Below are positions 35,525-48,600 of a DNA stretch of 64,000 nt, piece by piece. Under the pieces are notes generated by a model. The model did not search any database, was not told where the DNA came from, and was given only the letters and a program-made list of their open reading frames with translations. The stretch spans positions 97,080,848-97,144,847 of the forward strand of contig CM035807.1 of NCBI GenBank assembly GCA_020466095.1. Direction: 5' to 3'. The position numbers and the translations under genes were made by a program. The stretch is from Chlorops oryzae. Lineage: Eukaryota > Arthropoda > Insecta > Diptera > Chloropidae. The number at the start of each line of letters is the position of its first letter. The first letter of the stretch is position 1.

Positions 35525-37281
35525 TTTTCTTTGGATATATACTGGATATATACGAAAAATCGCAAAAAGCTAATTCGACTTTTTTGTTGTTCTTTGATCC
35601 CTCTCGGTTTTTAACAGATGCCAGTGTTGCCACCATTCCTGGATGTATGGTTATGTTTTTGGATATCAATATGGAAATAGCGAATAAAAGGAATTAAAAA
35701 TTTTGAAAGATTTTTCGAAAGAATTTTATGAGTTTCATAGAAATCATAAAATTCGAATAAATCAATCAGAAGAAAATTTAGTAGCTAAATTTTGCATTTC
35801 GCAGCTAACTAAATAAATAAGTTTCAACTGAAAAACGCTAAGTTAGCAGCACTGACCAAGAGTGCTACCGACTGTGTTGCCATATCAAGAAAACACGTTC
35901 ACGTTCGCGTCTTAAGCTTGAGGTACAATAGGTGCGACAGAACGACACGACGATGCGCTTTGCGTCGTGATCTGTCAAATGTAAATCAATACACGCAACT
36001 ATGGAACAACGTACAATGCTCTCGGATACGAACAGCACGATGCGACAATATTCGAAAAATTGAATATTTTGTGACACGATTTGAACATTCTAGAAAGGCA
36101 GGGATGGTGATGCGTTTAAATAACTAAGGCTGTGCATCTGAAACATCTGTTTTGATAACGAAATGGACCAGTTTGAAAGGACTAAGCAGCGATGTGAAAA
36201 TATTCAAAATATTAATAGATTTGGACTCCAAATTAGAAAACATGAGTTGTATATGACATAGAGCCATCAGACTAATATGATAAAATGGAAGGCAACATGG
36301 AGATATGCAGAAAATCTTTCTGAATAGTAATGCAATTTTGCGAACATTCATAATCGCCTTAAGTACATTTTAGATCGATCATTTTTATTCCAAATGTGTA
36401 GCTGTACAAATCAATGGTCCGTCATTTTTCGACATTGTGAAACACTATGAAATTAAACGCGTCTATTTCTTTGTGTTACATATGTCATCTCGATTGGCAA
36501 GAAGCTCCTATGCAAAGCAAAATCGGTTGCTTGCTTAATGCTCATATTCTAACTTCTCTATTTGAAATCTTTGACGAGTAACATATGAGAAACGAAACGA
36601 TTATCCGTGCTAAAATTGTACCTATTAGTTGCAAACTTTGACATAATCCGATCTGACAAATCGTTATTGAGTAGTCGCTTCACTGTCCACACCTGGCAGC
36701 TACTCTCGCTAAGCACTGTTAAGTTTGCTCTATATTCCGCTTTTGTATACAGAACTGCTGCGCAAAGGAATTGCGTCGATGTAAAAACAGTTCTACATAA
36801 AATATAGTCTAATTGCAGTAAATGCTGACGGCACAATGCGAATGAAAATTTTGAAGTAAATCGGATTTGCGGAAACGAATCGCGTTAAGGTACTTTTAGA
36901 CGAGTTTCGTCCGATGCTGTACTGAAACGTCCGTCATTATCACTGTAACTAGAATTAGAACGCGTTCTATTTCTTTGTGTTTACATATGTCACGTCACTT
37001 GGAGAGAACCTATGCAAAGCATGGGTTGCTTTTAGACGCCATATTCAAATTCCAATAAGAAAATTTTGACAGTACACATGGAAAAAACATATCGTCTAAA
37101 AGTACCTTTAGTAGAATTTGACATAACCGATCTGGCAACACCGACGAGTAGTCGCTTCACTTCCATCACCTGGCAGCACTCTCGCTAAGCACGTTGTGTA
37201 TTGTTTTGGTTGAACGTGGAGGAATTCGTCGTTTGTAAAAACAGTTCTACTAAAATATAGCTAATTTGATTCTCCCGCACA
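35525..37281. promoter_or_regulatory. Divergent CHIP / Pes intergenic region with duplicated Pes promoter
   Basis: CHIP (minus) and Pes (plus) are divergent across 1.76 kb. The right part holds two tandem copies of a Pes-proximal segment (36358-36840 and 36887-37286), listed separately. A 19-nt word shared with the palindromic array lies at 35898-35916. Short ORFs here lack coding character. No TATA box was obvious near either gene. Confidence 0.5.
36358..36840 (+). repeat. Upstream decayed copy of the Pes promoter / leader
   Basis: This segment aligns with 36887-37286 with indels. Shared words include CTATTTCTTTGTGT, CCTATGCAAAGCA, GAGTAGTCGCTTCACT, CACCTGGCAGC, CTCTCGCTAAGCAC, GTAAAAACAGTTCTAC and AAAATATAG. 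The copy ends with GCACAATGCG, which includes an ATG at 36836 equivalent to the Pes start. Here it opens only a seven-codon ORF (MRMKILK, then stop). Confidence 0.75.
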
Positions 37282-37286
37282 ATGCG
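36887..37286 (+). promoter_or_regulatory. Proximal copy of the duplicated segment: active Pes promoter / 5' leader
   Basis: This copy abuts the Pes start codon at 37282. It contains an inverted pair, GGTACTTTTAGACGA (about 36894) and TCGTCTAAAAGTACC (about 37093). That suggests a small palindromic element was part of the unit before it duplicated; the upstream copy retains weaker versions of both arms. The downstream part, from about 37108, is presumably promoter and 5' UTR. Confidence 0.55.
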
Positions 37287-39342
37287 TCGTCCCAAGAAGT
37301 ACGGATCTGGCGAGGCGAAGCAGTACATAACGCGTCGTGCGGCTGTACGAAAACTTCAATTATCACTGAACGATTTCCGCCGATTGTGCATAATTAAAGG
37401 TGTCTATCCACGTGAACCGAAGCACAGACGTCGAGCTCAAAGAGGTTCAACTGAAATTAAAATACTGTATCATGCGAAGGATATTCGATTTCTCCTGCAC
37501 GAACCCATCGTTTGGACCTTGCGTGACTACAAAGTGAGTAATATCAGCCGTTGAACTGAAATCTTGAATTTCGTTGGTTGTTTGCAGATATTCGCGAAGA
37601 AAACGGGACGCGATCGTGCGGTTAAAGATTTTCGCAACCTGAAACGTCGCTTGGATCAATTTCCGGAATTGAAACTTGATCACATTGTTAAGGAACGTTA
37701 TCCGACGTTTATAGACGCTATCAAAGATCTGGACGATTGCTTAACGTTGCTATTTCTGTTCAGTACATTTCCATCCATGCGTCTCATTCCGCGAGAACAG
37801 TCGGCATTGTGTCGTCGCTTGACAATTGAGTTCCTGCATTACATGATCGCCGCCAAGGCAATACGCAAGGTTTTTATATCAATAAAAGGCTATTACTTCC
37901 AAGCTGACATCAAGGGACAAAAGGTTACGTGGATTGTTCCACATTACTATCCATTTAAGCCACATTCAAAAATGGAGGTCGATTTCAAATTGATGTCAAT
38001 ATTTGTGGAGTTTTATTCAATGATGCTTGGTTTCGTCAACTTCCGGTTGTATCACAGCATTAATTTAGCTTATCCGCCACAATTTCCCGTCGGCTTACTA
38101 AACGATAGCGATGAAACCAATAAGGACGAAGCAACATTCGTTTCTGATCGTATTGCTGCGCTCAATTATGAACTTATGCGTACCGATAAGGTTCAAGAGG
38201 ATGAAGAGTCCATGGAGATGGATCTTGAATTATTGGAACAAGATGGTGACTCAAAACGAGTTCTTAAAATGAAACAAGAAGCCCAAGAAATAACTCGTTT
38301 GAGGACATTATTCAAGGGATTGAAATTCTTCATAAGTCGCGAAGTACCGCGTGAGCCACTGGTCATTTTGATACGTTCATTTGGTGGAAGGGTATCGTGG
38401 GATTCAACTGTATTCGCTGGTGCGACGTACGACGAAAAGGATGAGACCATAACGCATCAGATTGTCGATAGACCTAGTCTAGCAACGCAATACATATCGC
38501 GGGACTATATTCAACCTCAATGGGTTTTCGATTGCGTCAATCAGCGTGCATTGTTGCCAACTAACAAGTACTTTATTGGAGAAATTTTGCCACCTCATTT
38601 ATCACCGTTCGTCGAAGCCAAGCGCGATGCATACATACCACCCGAAGAACGTGCTCTGCACGATCCCTCTCTTATTGAGACACATGGTAAGACAGTCGTT
38701 TAATTTTTTTTTTTTTAATTACGTTCTCAAAGAATTGTAACCATTTCCTTAAAACAGTTGAAAGCGATACTGAATCGGAGAAAGACGAAGGCGAAGGTGA
38801 CGCCGATCAAGAGAAAGAAACTGAAGAAGATAAGGAAATCGATCAAAATGAATTCGATGAACAATTACAGCGCGCCTATCAAGCAGAAAAAGCTGATTAC
38901 GATGAGGCTGGGGAGGACGAAGCTACCGACGAAAATCAGAACTCTGAAGATGAGACTGATGAGAAAAAGAAGAAATTAAGATTGCAAGAGGTAAAAAAAA
39001 AAAAAAAAATCCCAATTTTTTCAATTATTCAAAAAAATTTATTCAAAATTTACTTCGCAGAAAAAGAAAATGGCTGTACAAACTGGAAAGGTTCACAGAG
39101 AAAATAAACGCCTATTGCATAAAAGCGAAGTCGACGAGCATCGTCTGCAAGCTCGAATGGTTAAACCACGCCATCGAAATCTATTCCGTAAGCTTATTCG
39201 AGAAAAACAATCAAAGGAAAAAGAAGAGTGGTTGCTAAAGAAGAAGCGTCGAATCATTGATGCGAAGGACAAAGCTGAACGCAAAGCTTCCAGAAAGGCG
39301 ATGAAAAAAGCTGCAGAAGTTGCTGTTGCCATTTCCAAATAA
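37282..39342 (+). CDS. Pes: Pescadillo (PES1/NOP7), four exons, 621 aa
   Basis: Pescadillo is a nucleolar protein of the PeBoW complex (Pes-Bop1-WDR12), needed for 27S pre-rRNA processing and 60S ribosome assembly. Exons are 37282-37533, 37588-38686, 38758-38990 and 39061-39342, with GT/AG introns of 54-71 nt and 1866 nt in frame. The pescadillo N-terminal domain is unmistakable ([20 protein letters not shown], then [20 protein letters not shown], then [20 protein letters not shown]). A BRCT domain lies at about residues 323-421 ([20 protein letters not shown], ending [19 protein letters not shown]). The third exon encodes an acidic region ([19 protein letters not shown]) and the last a Lys/Arg-rich tail, both normal for the family. 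An AATAAA at 39338-39343 overlaps the stop codon. Start choice is fixed by family alignment. Confidence 0.96.
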
Positions 39343-39389
39343 AATTCGACCTTTTTGTAAATAACAATCGAGTTCTTCAAAACTTTATT
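39338..39389. terminator. Facing polyadenylation signals of Pes (+) and pelota (-)
   Basis: AATAAA at 39338-39343 overlaps the Pes stop codon (39340-39342) on the + strand. TTTATT at 39384-39389 is AATAAA for the minus-strand pelota transcript, whose stop is at 39673-39675. If both are used, the two transcripts end within tens of bases of each other or overlap. Site usage is inferred from the hexamers alone. Confidence 0.45.
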
Positions 39390-39672
39390 TCAAAATATAA
39401 AAAATCGTTAATACATAATTTAAGTTCTTCTTTTTTCAGATAGCCAAAGTATTGAGAGTCGCAAAAAAAGTATTAAGTTTAAATGAAAGAGTTGGAATTA
39501 AAGAGTTGCTTCTCAGAAATTTTCACAAATTAAAATTATTCAAGTCCAAAAGTAATTTCAAAAGTTGCTTGGTTTTCGGTTGAAATTCTGAGGACCATTG
39601 GGAATAAAAATAAAAAAATATATAAAAAAAAAACAAGTCAAATATCAACAGTCAGAAGGGATACATTTTCAT

Positions 39673-42600
39673 CTAATTTGCAGCCGCGCCCTCGTTATCA
39701 GAGTCCGTATCGTCTTCATTCTCGCTGTCTTCCAATTCAGGCATTGGGAAACGCAAAATGGCTGCAACGCCCGTTAGCTGAGATAGTTCTAAAAAACGAC
39801 AGAACCAAAATGGATGGAAAAGGGAAATCATAAATAAAATTCTTTCAGTAATAAGCTCCCCTTTTTTTTTTCTTTTAAGCTGAAACAACTAAAGCAAATT
39901 ATGACCGGGTGTCATCCATCTACTTCAAAAGCTATACAAAAAATGCTATAAAACAAAAAAAAGAATATTTAAAAACAAAAAATTTGGATATTCCAATACT
40001 CAATAAAAATTATTTTAAGCTATCCCAATGAATTCAAGCCGAAGTGAATTCAAAAAGGAACTTATTTCAATCTAATGTGCTACATTTTATCTCGTTTGTC
40101 TCGAAAAACCAAAAATACCCCCACGACGAGTATGCACAGCTTTATGTATATTCCCTGATCCAAAAATAAACTGGACTCTCTTACGTATCGAGTGCGTAAG
40201 TGCAATTTCAACATCGAATTTTCACACAAAATTAAAAAACACACAAAAGAAAAAAGCGAAAATGTGTGTATCACTTACGTTCTCCCGATAGATGCATACT
40301 TGAAAAGATCTTTACTTCGCCACCAGCTTCCCGCACTGATTCAACTAGATTAACATATTCCTTCCTCAGAGCTACATCTTGACATCTGAAAAGAAATTAA
40401 TAACGTATTTTAATCATCCATAGAATCAGTTTTGGTAAAAAAAAAAAAAAACGAAATTCAAATGCCACATATGGTCAACACATTTGAAATTCTGACTACA
40501 ATGTGAGAAGTTTTTGTGTATTTAAAAAAAAAAAATTAATTATTTATTATTCTTAGGAAAACTGTTCTCGATGTTTTTCGGGCTTCTTGCTCAATGGAGT
40601 ATTTTTTTGTTCCGATTACATTTTTTTTTTTAATTGCAATTTGAAAGACTGCACCCTTTCTGCGAGTCTAAAATATATGAAATTATTTGAATTTCAATTT
40701 TTTGTTATTAATCCCCCTTCTTGTTACGAAAGTCGAAGTCTTCGTCGACTCTATTTTTTAACCGTCGTTATTGAACGCTTCGAGACAAAAATCTTTCCTA
40801 CAAGTTGAAGATCTTCCAATGACAATGACGCTTTTAATAAAAATATATAGTGATTTCATTTAGGCGGGATCAATAATGACGACTTTAAAAATAGAGTCGT
40901 CGTCGACTTCGACTTTCGTAATAAGGGGGAATATTTTTTCAAAAATGATTTCCTGTTCGAAAATCTTGAAATACAGTGTGCAAGGTTCTATAAAACAAAT
41001 GACAAAACTTAATGTGAGAAATAAATAAACTGAAGATACGCATTATATAAATCGTTTTTCTATTGTGCTACATAAAATTGTGCTAATTACTTGAATGCGA
41101 ATAAAAAGAGATTGAAGAAAACGTGAATTTTTAAATGAAGCTAAATGTGGAAATGGCACAAAAAAAGTATTTAAAAAAAAAAGCATTGATAGAAGAAAAA
41201 AAAAAATCTTGCACTGAAAGAAGAAACCTTTCAAAAACGAAAATCAAAACACTGGAAAAGATTGAAAGAGATATATGGAAAGAATTCAGACGGCTCGTTC
41301 ATTTATCGCATCGAAGCGCTCTTTATTCGAGTGAAGCGATTACTCTCTGAAAGCAATAACAACGAAACAAGATAGACCGACAATAATAAATGCTAAAAAT
41401 ATTAAGAGAAAACGAACATTTTTTTTTCTCTTCGACGAAACGGCAAAACTGGTCACTGAGACCTGAAGACTCGAAGAAATTCAAAAACAAGAATCAGTTG
41501 CATTTCTGCGACGCTAAAGGGTAAAGTGAAGAGTTAAAGAATTGTGCAGAAAGCGCTGAATAAACACGACAAATATTTTCTTTGAAGGTTTTTATTAATT
41601 AAATATATATATATATATATAAAACACATAAGAAAAAATGCCAACTCAGAGCGGTGAAAAGTACGAAAAGAATTTCTCTAAATATGGCTTTAAAATGTGG
41701 CTAAAAACGTGCAAGACTAAAGTGAAAGTTGAGCTGAAAGGCAGACGGACAGACTAGCGCTTGTGGTCTAATGTGAAACGTGTTAAAATGCTTGGGACTT
41801 GTGGTGATATTCTTATTTTTCCAAACGACCTGCTTCAGAGCAACGTGCTGTGGTATCTTAAGGTTAAGCTCCATTATTGAAGGAGTGCAGTTCTTCGTGT
41901 GAATATTAACATTGAGCATTTAGTCACACAGCGAGAATCGAGTTACAAGAAAAGTTGAATGTGAATATATTTATATTTATACATATATATATATTCTTAT
42001 CAACTGTATAAGCAATGCGAAATGGTAAAGCTTGTTCTCTAAGCATCGCCAGATCTTTCGAAGAATGACTTTATTTATGGGTTATAATGATTTTTATATT
42101 CCATTTTGTTGTATAAAAGCTGCTACAACTTTCAAGTTTTAATTAATGCAAAAATTAATCATTTCGCTTCCCAAAGACTCAATATAAGATTTCGTAAACT
42201 CTGAAATAAAGCAAACTTTCTTATTTTCAGTGAATGTTTTAATTAAGATTCGATATTATTGTATCAGGATCTCTTCTCAAACTAAACAAATAAATATATG
42301 TATGTATGTGGAAAACGAAAGCATGAATAAACCTCAGCTTTTGAAAGGTGAATGTCTTGTTAATTGAAGCGTAACAGTTTTTTCCATAAATTCAAATGCA
42401 ATTAAACGATCATTCACGATAGGTTTTAATAAATGCCTCAAGTTTCAGGTTTTACTTTAGGAAAATATATTGTTTATTTGTTTGGTAATCATATTTCTCA
42501 ATGTATTTGGGCTCTATGAAAACGATTTGATTTTACTCTTTTCCTAGGGTAACTAACGAATTAATATATAAACAAAAATAATAATAATTACTTCATTATA

Positions 42601-45600
42601 TTTCTAAGTTCTTTTGAAATCGGAATTTCTTTAAAGCCAACAATGGAAAAAATACGTCGCCACAAAATTTCGCTTTTAAGCCATGATGGTATTCAATTAT
42701 GGAAAGACAAGTCTTAGAATAAACGTTAACGCCGCCAACAATTGCCGTTTTATATGTTGTAAAATACGAAACGAATATTTGTGTGGGAGTATCAAATGCA
42801 AGCTTAATAACAAATTGTTTTTTTGTTAAAAAATTTCAGACACATTAAAAAAAAAAATATTAAAAAAAATTGAGAAAAAAGGGAAGCACAATAAAAATAA
42901 TTATGACGATCATCAAACCGGATTACATAATATCCGAACGTGGTTTCCCAATGTTAGAAAGTACGATGATTCACAGCCGTAAGCCGTTCGATGACGATTG
43001 GTTCAAAAAGAAATGTCGCTTGGATTTAATCGAGAGGAAATCTTCCAGATTACTTCATCTACGGCCCACGATTGACGATACTTTGCTTAGCATTTTGAGC
43101 GATAGAAGCACGGATAGTACACAATGTTATAAGCTGCAGAAAAATCAAAGAAATGCAATTCTACGCTTTTGGTATGAAATTTCTTTTCTCTTTTTCAAAG
43201 TTCATAAAAATGCTATAGCTAAGCGAAATTTTGTGAAAATTTCAAAGCTATTCATACATGATAAGGAAAAGAAAAATGTACCCCAACAGATTAACCGATT
43301 AAAGCTATAATTACACCTACCGATTAAATGACTTTTTGAAATAAATTACGCTAAAAAAGGAATGCCGCTTATCTTATCAAAATATTTTCTTCTTTATTTT
43401 ATCATATTTTCATACCTAACAACAACAATAATGGAACAATGCCAACATGTCTGCAACAGTTCTCGGTCTAGAAATAAAGGAGTTCAAATGTTCGCAACAG
43501 ATCTCGATCACGAGGGATTCTAGTGGCCAAGCAGCTCATGATTTGTGCTTAATTTAAGGAATAAGTTAATTTTAAGACACGTAGTTAGATTCGATTTTGC
43601 TTGTAAAGAATTCAATTCTCAATATAGAAACAAATTAAGACTCATACGGATCATTGCGTGTGTGTTTTGAATTTAAATTGATGCGATTTTCGCATGCTTT
43701 TTATGAGATTGCTTTGAATGAGTTTGGCTTGCGCGCACCATTTACACACAAAAGTGTCTATAGTCTATACGTATGTATATCTATGTAAGTATAAAAAGTT
43801 GGAATGAAAAACGCTCGTCTTTCTCGAGCTTTATTTTATCGCACGATTGATTGCCTTGATCAAATTCGGACTGAAAATGGAAGAGCAGTAAATTGCCTCA
43901 AGTTTAAGTTGAAGGACAGCGTGACCGTGGCTTTTGAGATAGATTGATAGCATTGAAAATTTCGTCAACGTCGGTAAAGAAAACGCACTGAAGTCTACTA
44001 AGAAAAATGACAAATAACAAATGCATTCGAGACATCTAATAAAGAGTTTTAATAATACCTTGAAGGTTTATTGTTATTCTACTTTTAAAGAAAAAATTTA
44101 CAGCCGATCAGCAGTAATAGGAACCTTGTCAGTCCGCTTTCAATCTGACACGCCTATCTCTATTGATTTTACATACAAAATTGATATTTTTATAATCAAA
44201 ATAATAGCTCTTGTGATATAATGTATTCACCAAAATTATTATATAATAAATTATGTAGTGTGATTTCGGATTGCCGAATTGCAAGGTATTTTTAATCATA
44301 TTATACAGGATATAATGTATTACACTACAATCTCAGAAATCAGACCGCTCACAAAAACGCCTTGGCGGCCTTTTCACTCTAAAAAAGGCTGATGGTACAT
44401 TTACAGAGAGTCTGGAAGAAACGGGACAGCTATTGCTGGACACACACTTTCCGGGCTGTGTTAGATGTGAAGAGAACGCAGAAACAACCGAGGAAATCAA
44501 ATTCTTGGTGTCGACCAGGCGAGATCGATCACTAACTCGTAAAATTATTACCATAAATAAAATTAAATGGACAATCTCCACTTTCAGTCCCTTTAAATCC
44601 GCTGGCGTTGATAATATTCAGCCTTGCTTTTTGCAGCAAGGTTTAGAAACTTTAGCGCCAACCCTGTTGAAAATCTTTAGGGCAAGCCTTCAATTAGGCG
44701 TAGTGCCAAAAGACTGGGCACGGGCAAGAGTAGCCTTCATCCCAAAACCAGGGAGACAAGAGGTGCATGTGCCCAAGTCTTTTAGACCAATAAGCCTGAC
44801 ATCATTTCTTCTCAAAACAATGGAGAAGATACTGGATCAGTATATCAGGGAAGTCTTCCTCGAGAGATTCCCACTGCATCCGGAACAATATCCCTATCAA
44901 GCAGGCAAATCCACTGATACTGCAATACACAGCCTTACGACAAAGATCGAAAGGGCCTTGGACAGTAAAGAAACAGCTCTCTGTAATTCAATTGATATAC
45001 AGGGAGCCTTTGACAATGCGTCATTTAATTCCATAGAGGCAGCAATGATCAGGAAAAATATTCCAAGATTGATCATTGCATGGACACTGGATATGCTCCG
45101 CAGGAGAACAGTAGTCTATGAGTCAGGGGAAAAAACACTAACCGTAAGGACAACAAAAGGCTGTCCCCACTCCTTTGGATATTAGTCATCGATGAACTGC
45201 TTCAGATTCTTGATGAAACCGGATTCGAAGTTCAGGGCTTTGCTGACGATCTTATAATTGTGGTTAGAGGCAAATTTGACTCAACCATAACGGATCGCAT
45301 GCAACTAGCCCTTGACATCACTTCTAAGTGGTGCCAAGAAAAAGGACTTACAATCAATCCAGCCAAAACAACAGTAGTTCCCTTCACTAGGAAACGAAAG
45401 CTAAACATTGGAGCTTTAATTCTTGGAGGGGAAGTGCTAACTCTTTCCGATGAGATGAAATATCTAGGTGTTATCCTAGACAAAACACTCACATGGAACA
45501 AGCATATAACATATGTCTCAAACAAAGCCTTGAGAGCAACGTATGCGTGTCAAAGGCTGTATGGGAAAACCTGGGGCGTACGACCAAAAATGATGGCGTG

Positions 45601-48600
45601 GTCCTTCAAAACAGTCATCTTGCCAATGATTACATATGCATCCTTGGCATGGTGGCCAAAAGTTGATCAAGTTAAGGCTCAGATTATCCTGAATAAGGTA
45701 CACAGAGTAGCCTGCTTGAGCGTGACAAGTGCGATGAGAACTTGTCCACCGGCGAGCCTGGGAATGCTCACAGGTCTCATACCTCTTCATATAGCTATAA
45801 AGAGGGAAGCAGCATGTGCAGCACTCAGGCTTCCAAACTTGAGCAGTCTTAAAGAAGGGAACCTCAGAGGGCACATAAAGGCCCTAGATCTCTTCTGGGG
45901 TACTCCATGCATGGAGCTATCTGATAAGATGCTCAAAAAATTCATCTTCTCCAGAACATACGAGGTAGTCATCAGTGACCGCGACTCGTGGAGAAACAAC
46001 AGTATAAGATTGGCAGAGGACTCGCCAAAATGGTACACTGACGGGTCCAAAATGGAAGATGGCAGCGTAGGGGCTGGGGTTGTCGGACCCAACTTCCAGA
46101 AAGCAGCTGCAATGGGAAAAACATCATCGATTTTTCAGGCGGAGGTTCACGCCCTAGAGCTGTGTATTAGAGAATGCATACGAAGGAACACATCTGGTTC
46201 CAACATATGTATTTTCTCTGATAGTCAAGCAGCTTTAAAATCCTTGATGGCATTCATAGTAAACTCAAAACAGGTTTATGAATGCTACAATCTCCTTCAG
46301 ACTCTATCCAAGAGGAACAAAGTTGACTCTTTTCTGGATACCAGGTCATGAGGGACATGAGGGCAATGAAAGGGCAGACTGCCTGGCCAAAAGGGCTGCG
46401 GCAAATTCCTTCATAGGACCAGAACCCTTTTGCGGGGTTAATTTAAGTTTCAAAAACGATCTGATTAGAAAATGGGAGGAAAATAGCCTAAAGGACTACT
46501 GGAGAGCCCACAAAGGCATGCGGCAGGCCAAAAGGCTAATAAATCTTAGGACTATCAGACCGGAAACTATTCTTAACCTCAGTAGGAAAAATATTAAGAT
46601 TTACACTGAGTTCTTAACAGGGCATTGTAAATTAAATTACCACCTGAAGAAGCTGGCGGTGGTAAACGAAGATATCTGTAGGCTATGCGGAGCTGAACAG
46701 GAAACAGCGGAGCATGTACTATGTACATGTCCAGCGGCGGCTAGGCGTAGACTTGTATGTCTAGGGGCAAGTACTTTGGGTCCCCAGGCCATCAGCCAAT
46801 TTAGTCCCTTGGAAACACTGAGATTCATAAAAAGTCTCAATCTTTTCTAGGGAACATAGGCTGCACAAAAGATCTATCAGGTCGTGATGCACACATAGCC
46901 TTATAATAATAATAATAAAAACGCCTGGATGAATTGTGCTATAACTCAATAATGGTACCATTTAGACTAGTGGTCCAAAAACAAAAAATACAGCTCTTGA
47001 CGTAAGCTATCGCGTATTAAAATAATCCAGAAAATTCCTTGGACACCCTATATGTATGGAAAATCTTTCGCATATTTGTAGCGATGCGTTTACTGATTTT
47101 ATATTAAAAAACCACCAATATTTAAAAAAAATTATTAAAGTTACTTTAAAATAAAGTTTTATGATGAAAAAAAGAAAATTTCTAGAAATTAGAACATTTC
47201 AGAACTTATAACCGATCGAAAAACAATGAAGTTATAGTTTCTGCGGTTCTACTGCACTGTTTAGACTGACATAATCGTTAAGACATCGTCCAGAAAAACG
47301 TTTTCCTGTTACCGAAGTTTCCTTTTATATCAAAGGAACAAATATATTTTGCAGTCCAACGAAGCTACTATTTCAAGAAACGAAGTTGGAAGTATCAGAA
47401 ACAACGCAAAAATGAAGCCCATATAAGAGAAGAAGAAAAATTATATTTTGCAATTTGCTAAGTGAAGCAAACGCAAGCATACATTTTGTCTTACAGTCAA
47501 AAATATGTTTAAAAACCTTCATGTTTAACATTTGTATAGGACCACAGAATTGTTAATAAGGGTGCAAAGTCTGTCCCTTTCTATAATTATCTAAACTTAC
47601 CTGAACAAATTATCTGATATGAGCAGAGTCTCAATAGCCATCGCTTCTGCCGCACACAGGACGTGTTTTTTGCCATAGAAAGCTTTAGCCGGCTCACATT
47701 GGAGCATAGTGTAGAACTGCTCTAAGGCTTTCACCTCCCCTGCAGCCTTTGTATCGGACATTTTAGCAAGGACGGCTGGATCTTGTAGAACTTCTGCAAA
47801 TTAAAAATAAAGAATAGAATCGTTCCGTTAACAAAACCCAATATTAGAAACGTACCTTTGAGGGAATGCTTGAAGCCCGATGATGCATGCACCAGTAAAA
47901 ATTTACTTTTATTGTCCAACAAAACTTTAATATCTAACTTAACGGCTTGTTGGAACATATACTCGAAAAACTGATCGCGCACAAAGCCAGGCGATGCAAT
48001 TAGAACACATTTTACAATCTCGAAATTAACGTGGCGCAGCAAACTTTGCATAAGGTTTTCATAAAATTTCGCCAGACCTTTTTCATGTTGCTGAACATTA
48101 CCCTTCCGTTTGCGTGGTATAGAGACTTCAATCTTACTCCGCACTAATGTCATGCTTGGAGTGATTAAACAAACATGCGCGAGACCTTCTTGCATGACGA
48201 TAGCTGCCACATCAGCAGATTGAGTTGGATCACACGCCATTTCTATGCGTTCAAGTGCAATCGAATCCCATTCGTGCTTGCGCAATTCAAATTTTCGATT
48301 CAGTTCAAGATCCAATGTATGGTATGCGCCCATCTTTAAAAGGAAAAATGTTTAGAGCATCTTTTCCGAGGAGCTAGCTTCGACAATTTAAGTAATAGTA
48401 CCTTCACGTACTGATTCTCCTCGATATTGCGCCCCTTGAGCCGCAGAACACACGCCTGAGTATCAAAATCAATCGATTCGACTGATATTGTAAGTGTAGT
48501 CCGAACCCTCGATGATGTCGACGATCCTGTTGCTGTTTCATTTTGAACCTTTAAAATCGATGAACAATTAACTACGTAACAATTTATTCAATTGATTTGC

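Larger units (their letters stand above)
40386..47600 (-). other. pelota intron 6: LINE, MITE and one candidate nested ORF
   Basis: This 7.2-kb intron holds a MITE (40713-40929), a + strand ORF that may be a nested gene (42903-43310) and a LINE (44358-46919), all listed separately. The remainder is AT-rich with short ORFs that have no coding character, including a Lys-rich one at 41135-41350. Nothing else is supported. Confidence 0.6.

Noticed and set aside
41135..41350. Lys-rich 71-codon ORF in pelota intron 6
   Set aside because: Composition reflects poly-A-rich intron DNA; no supporting signals.
44353..46925. AAAAACGCC as a definite target duplication of the intronic LINE
   Set aside because: It occurs at both ends but the exact 5' end of the truncated LINE is uncertain and the word adjoins A-rich tail sequence, so it is mentioned only as possible.
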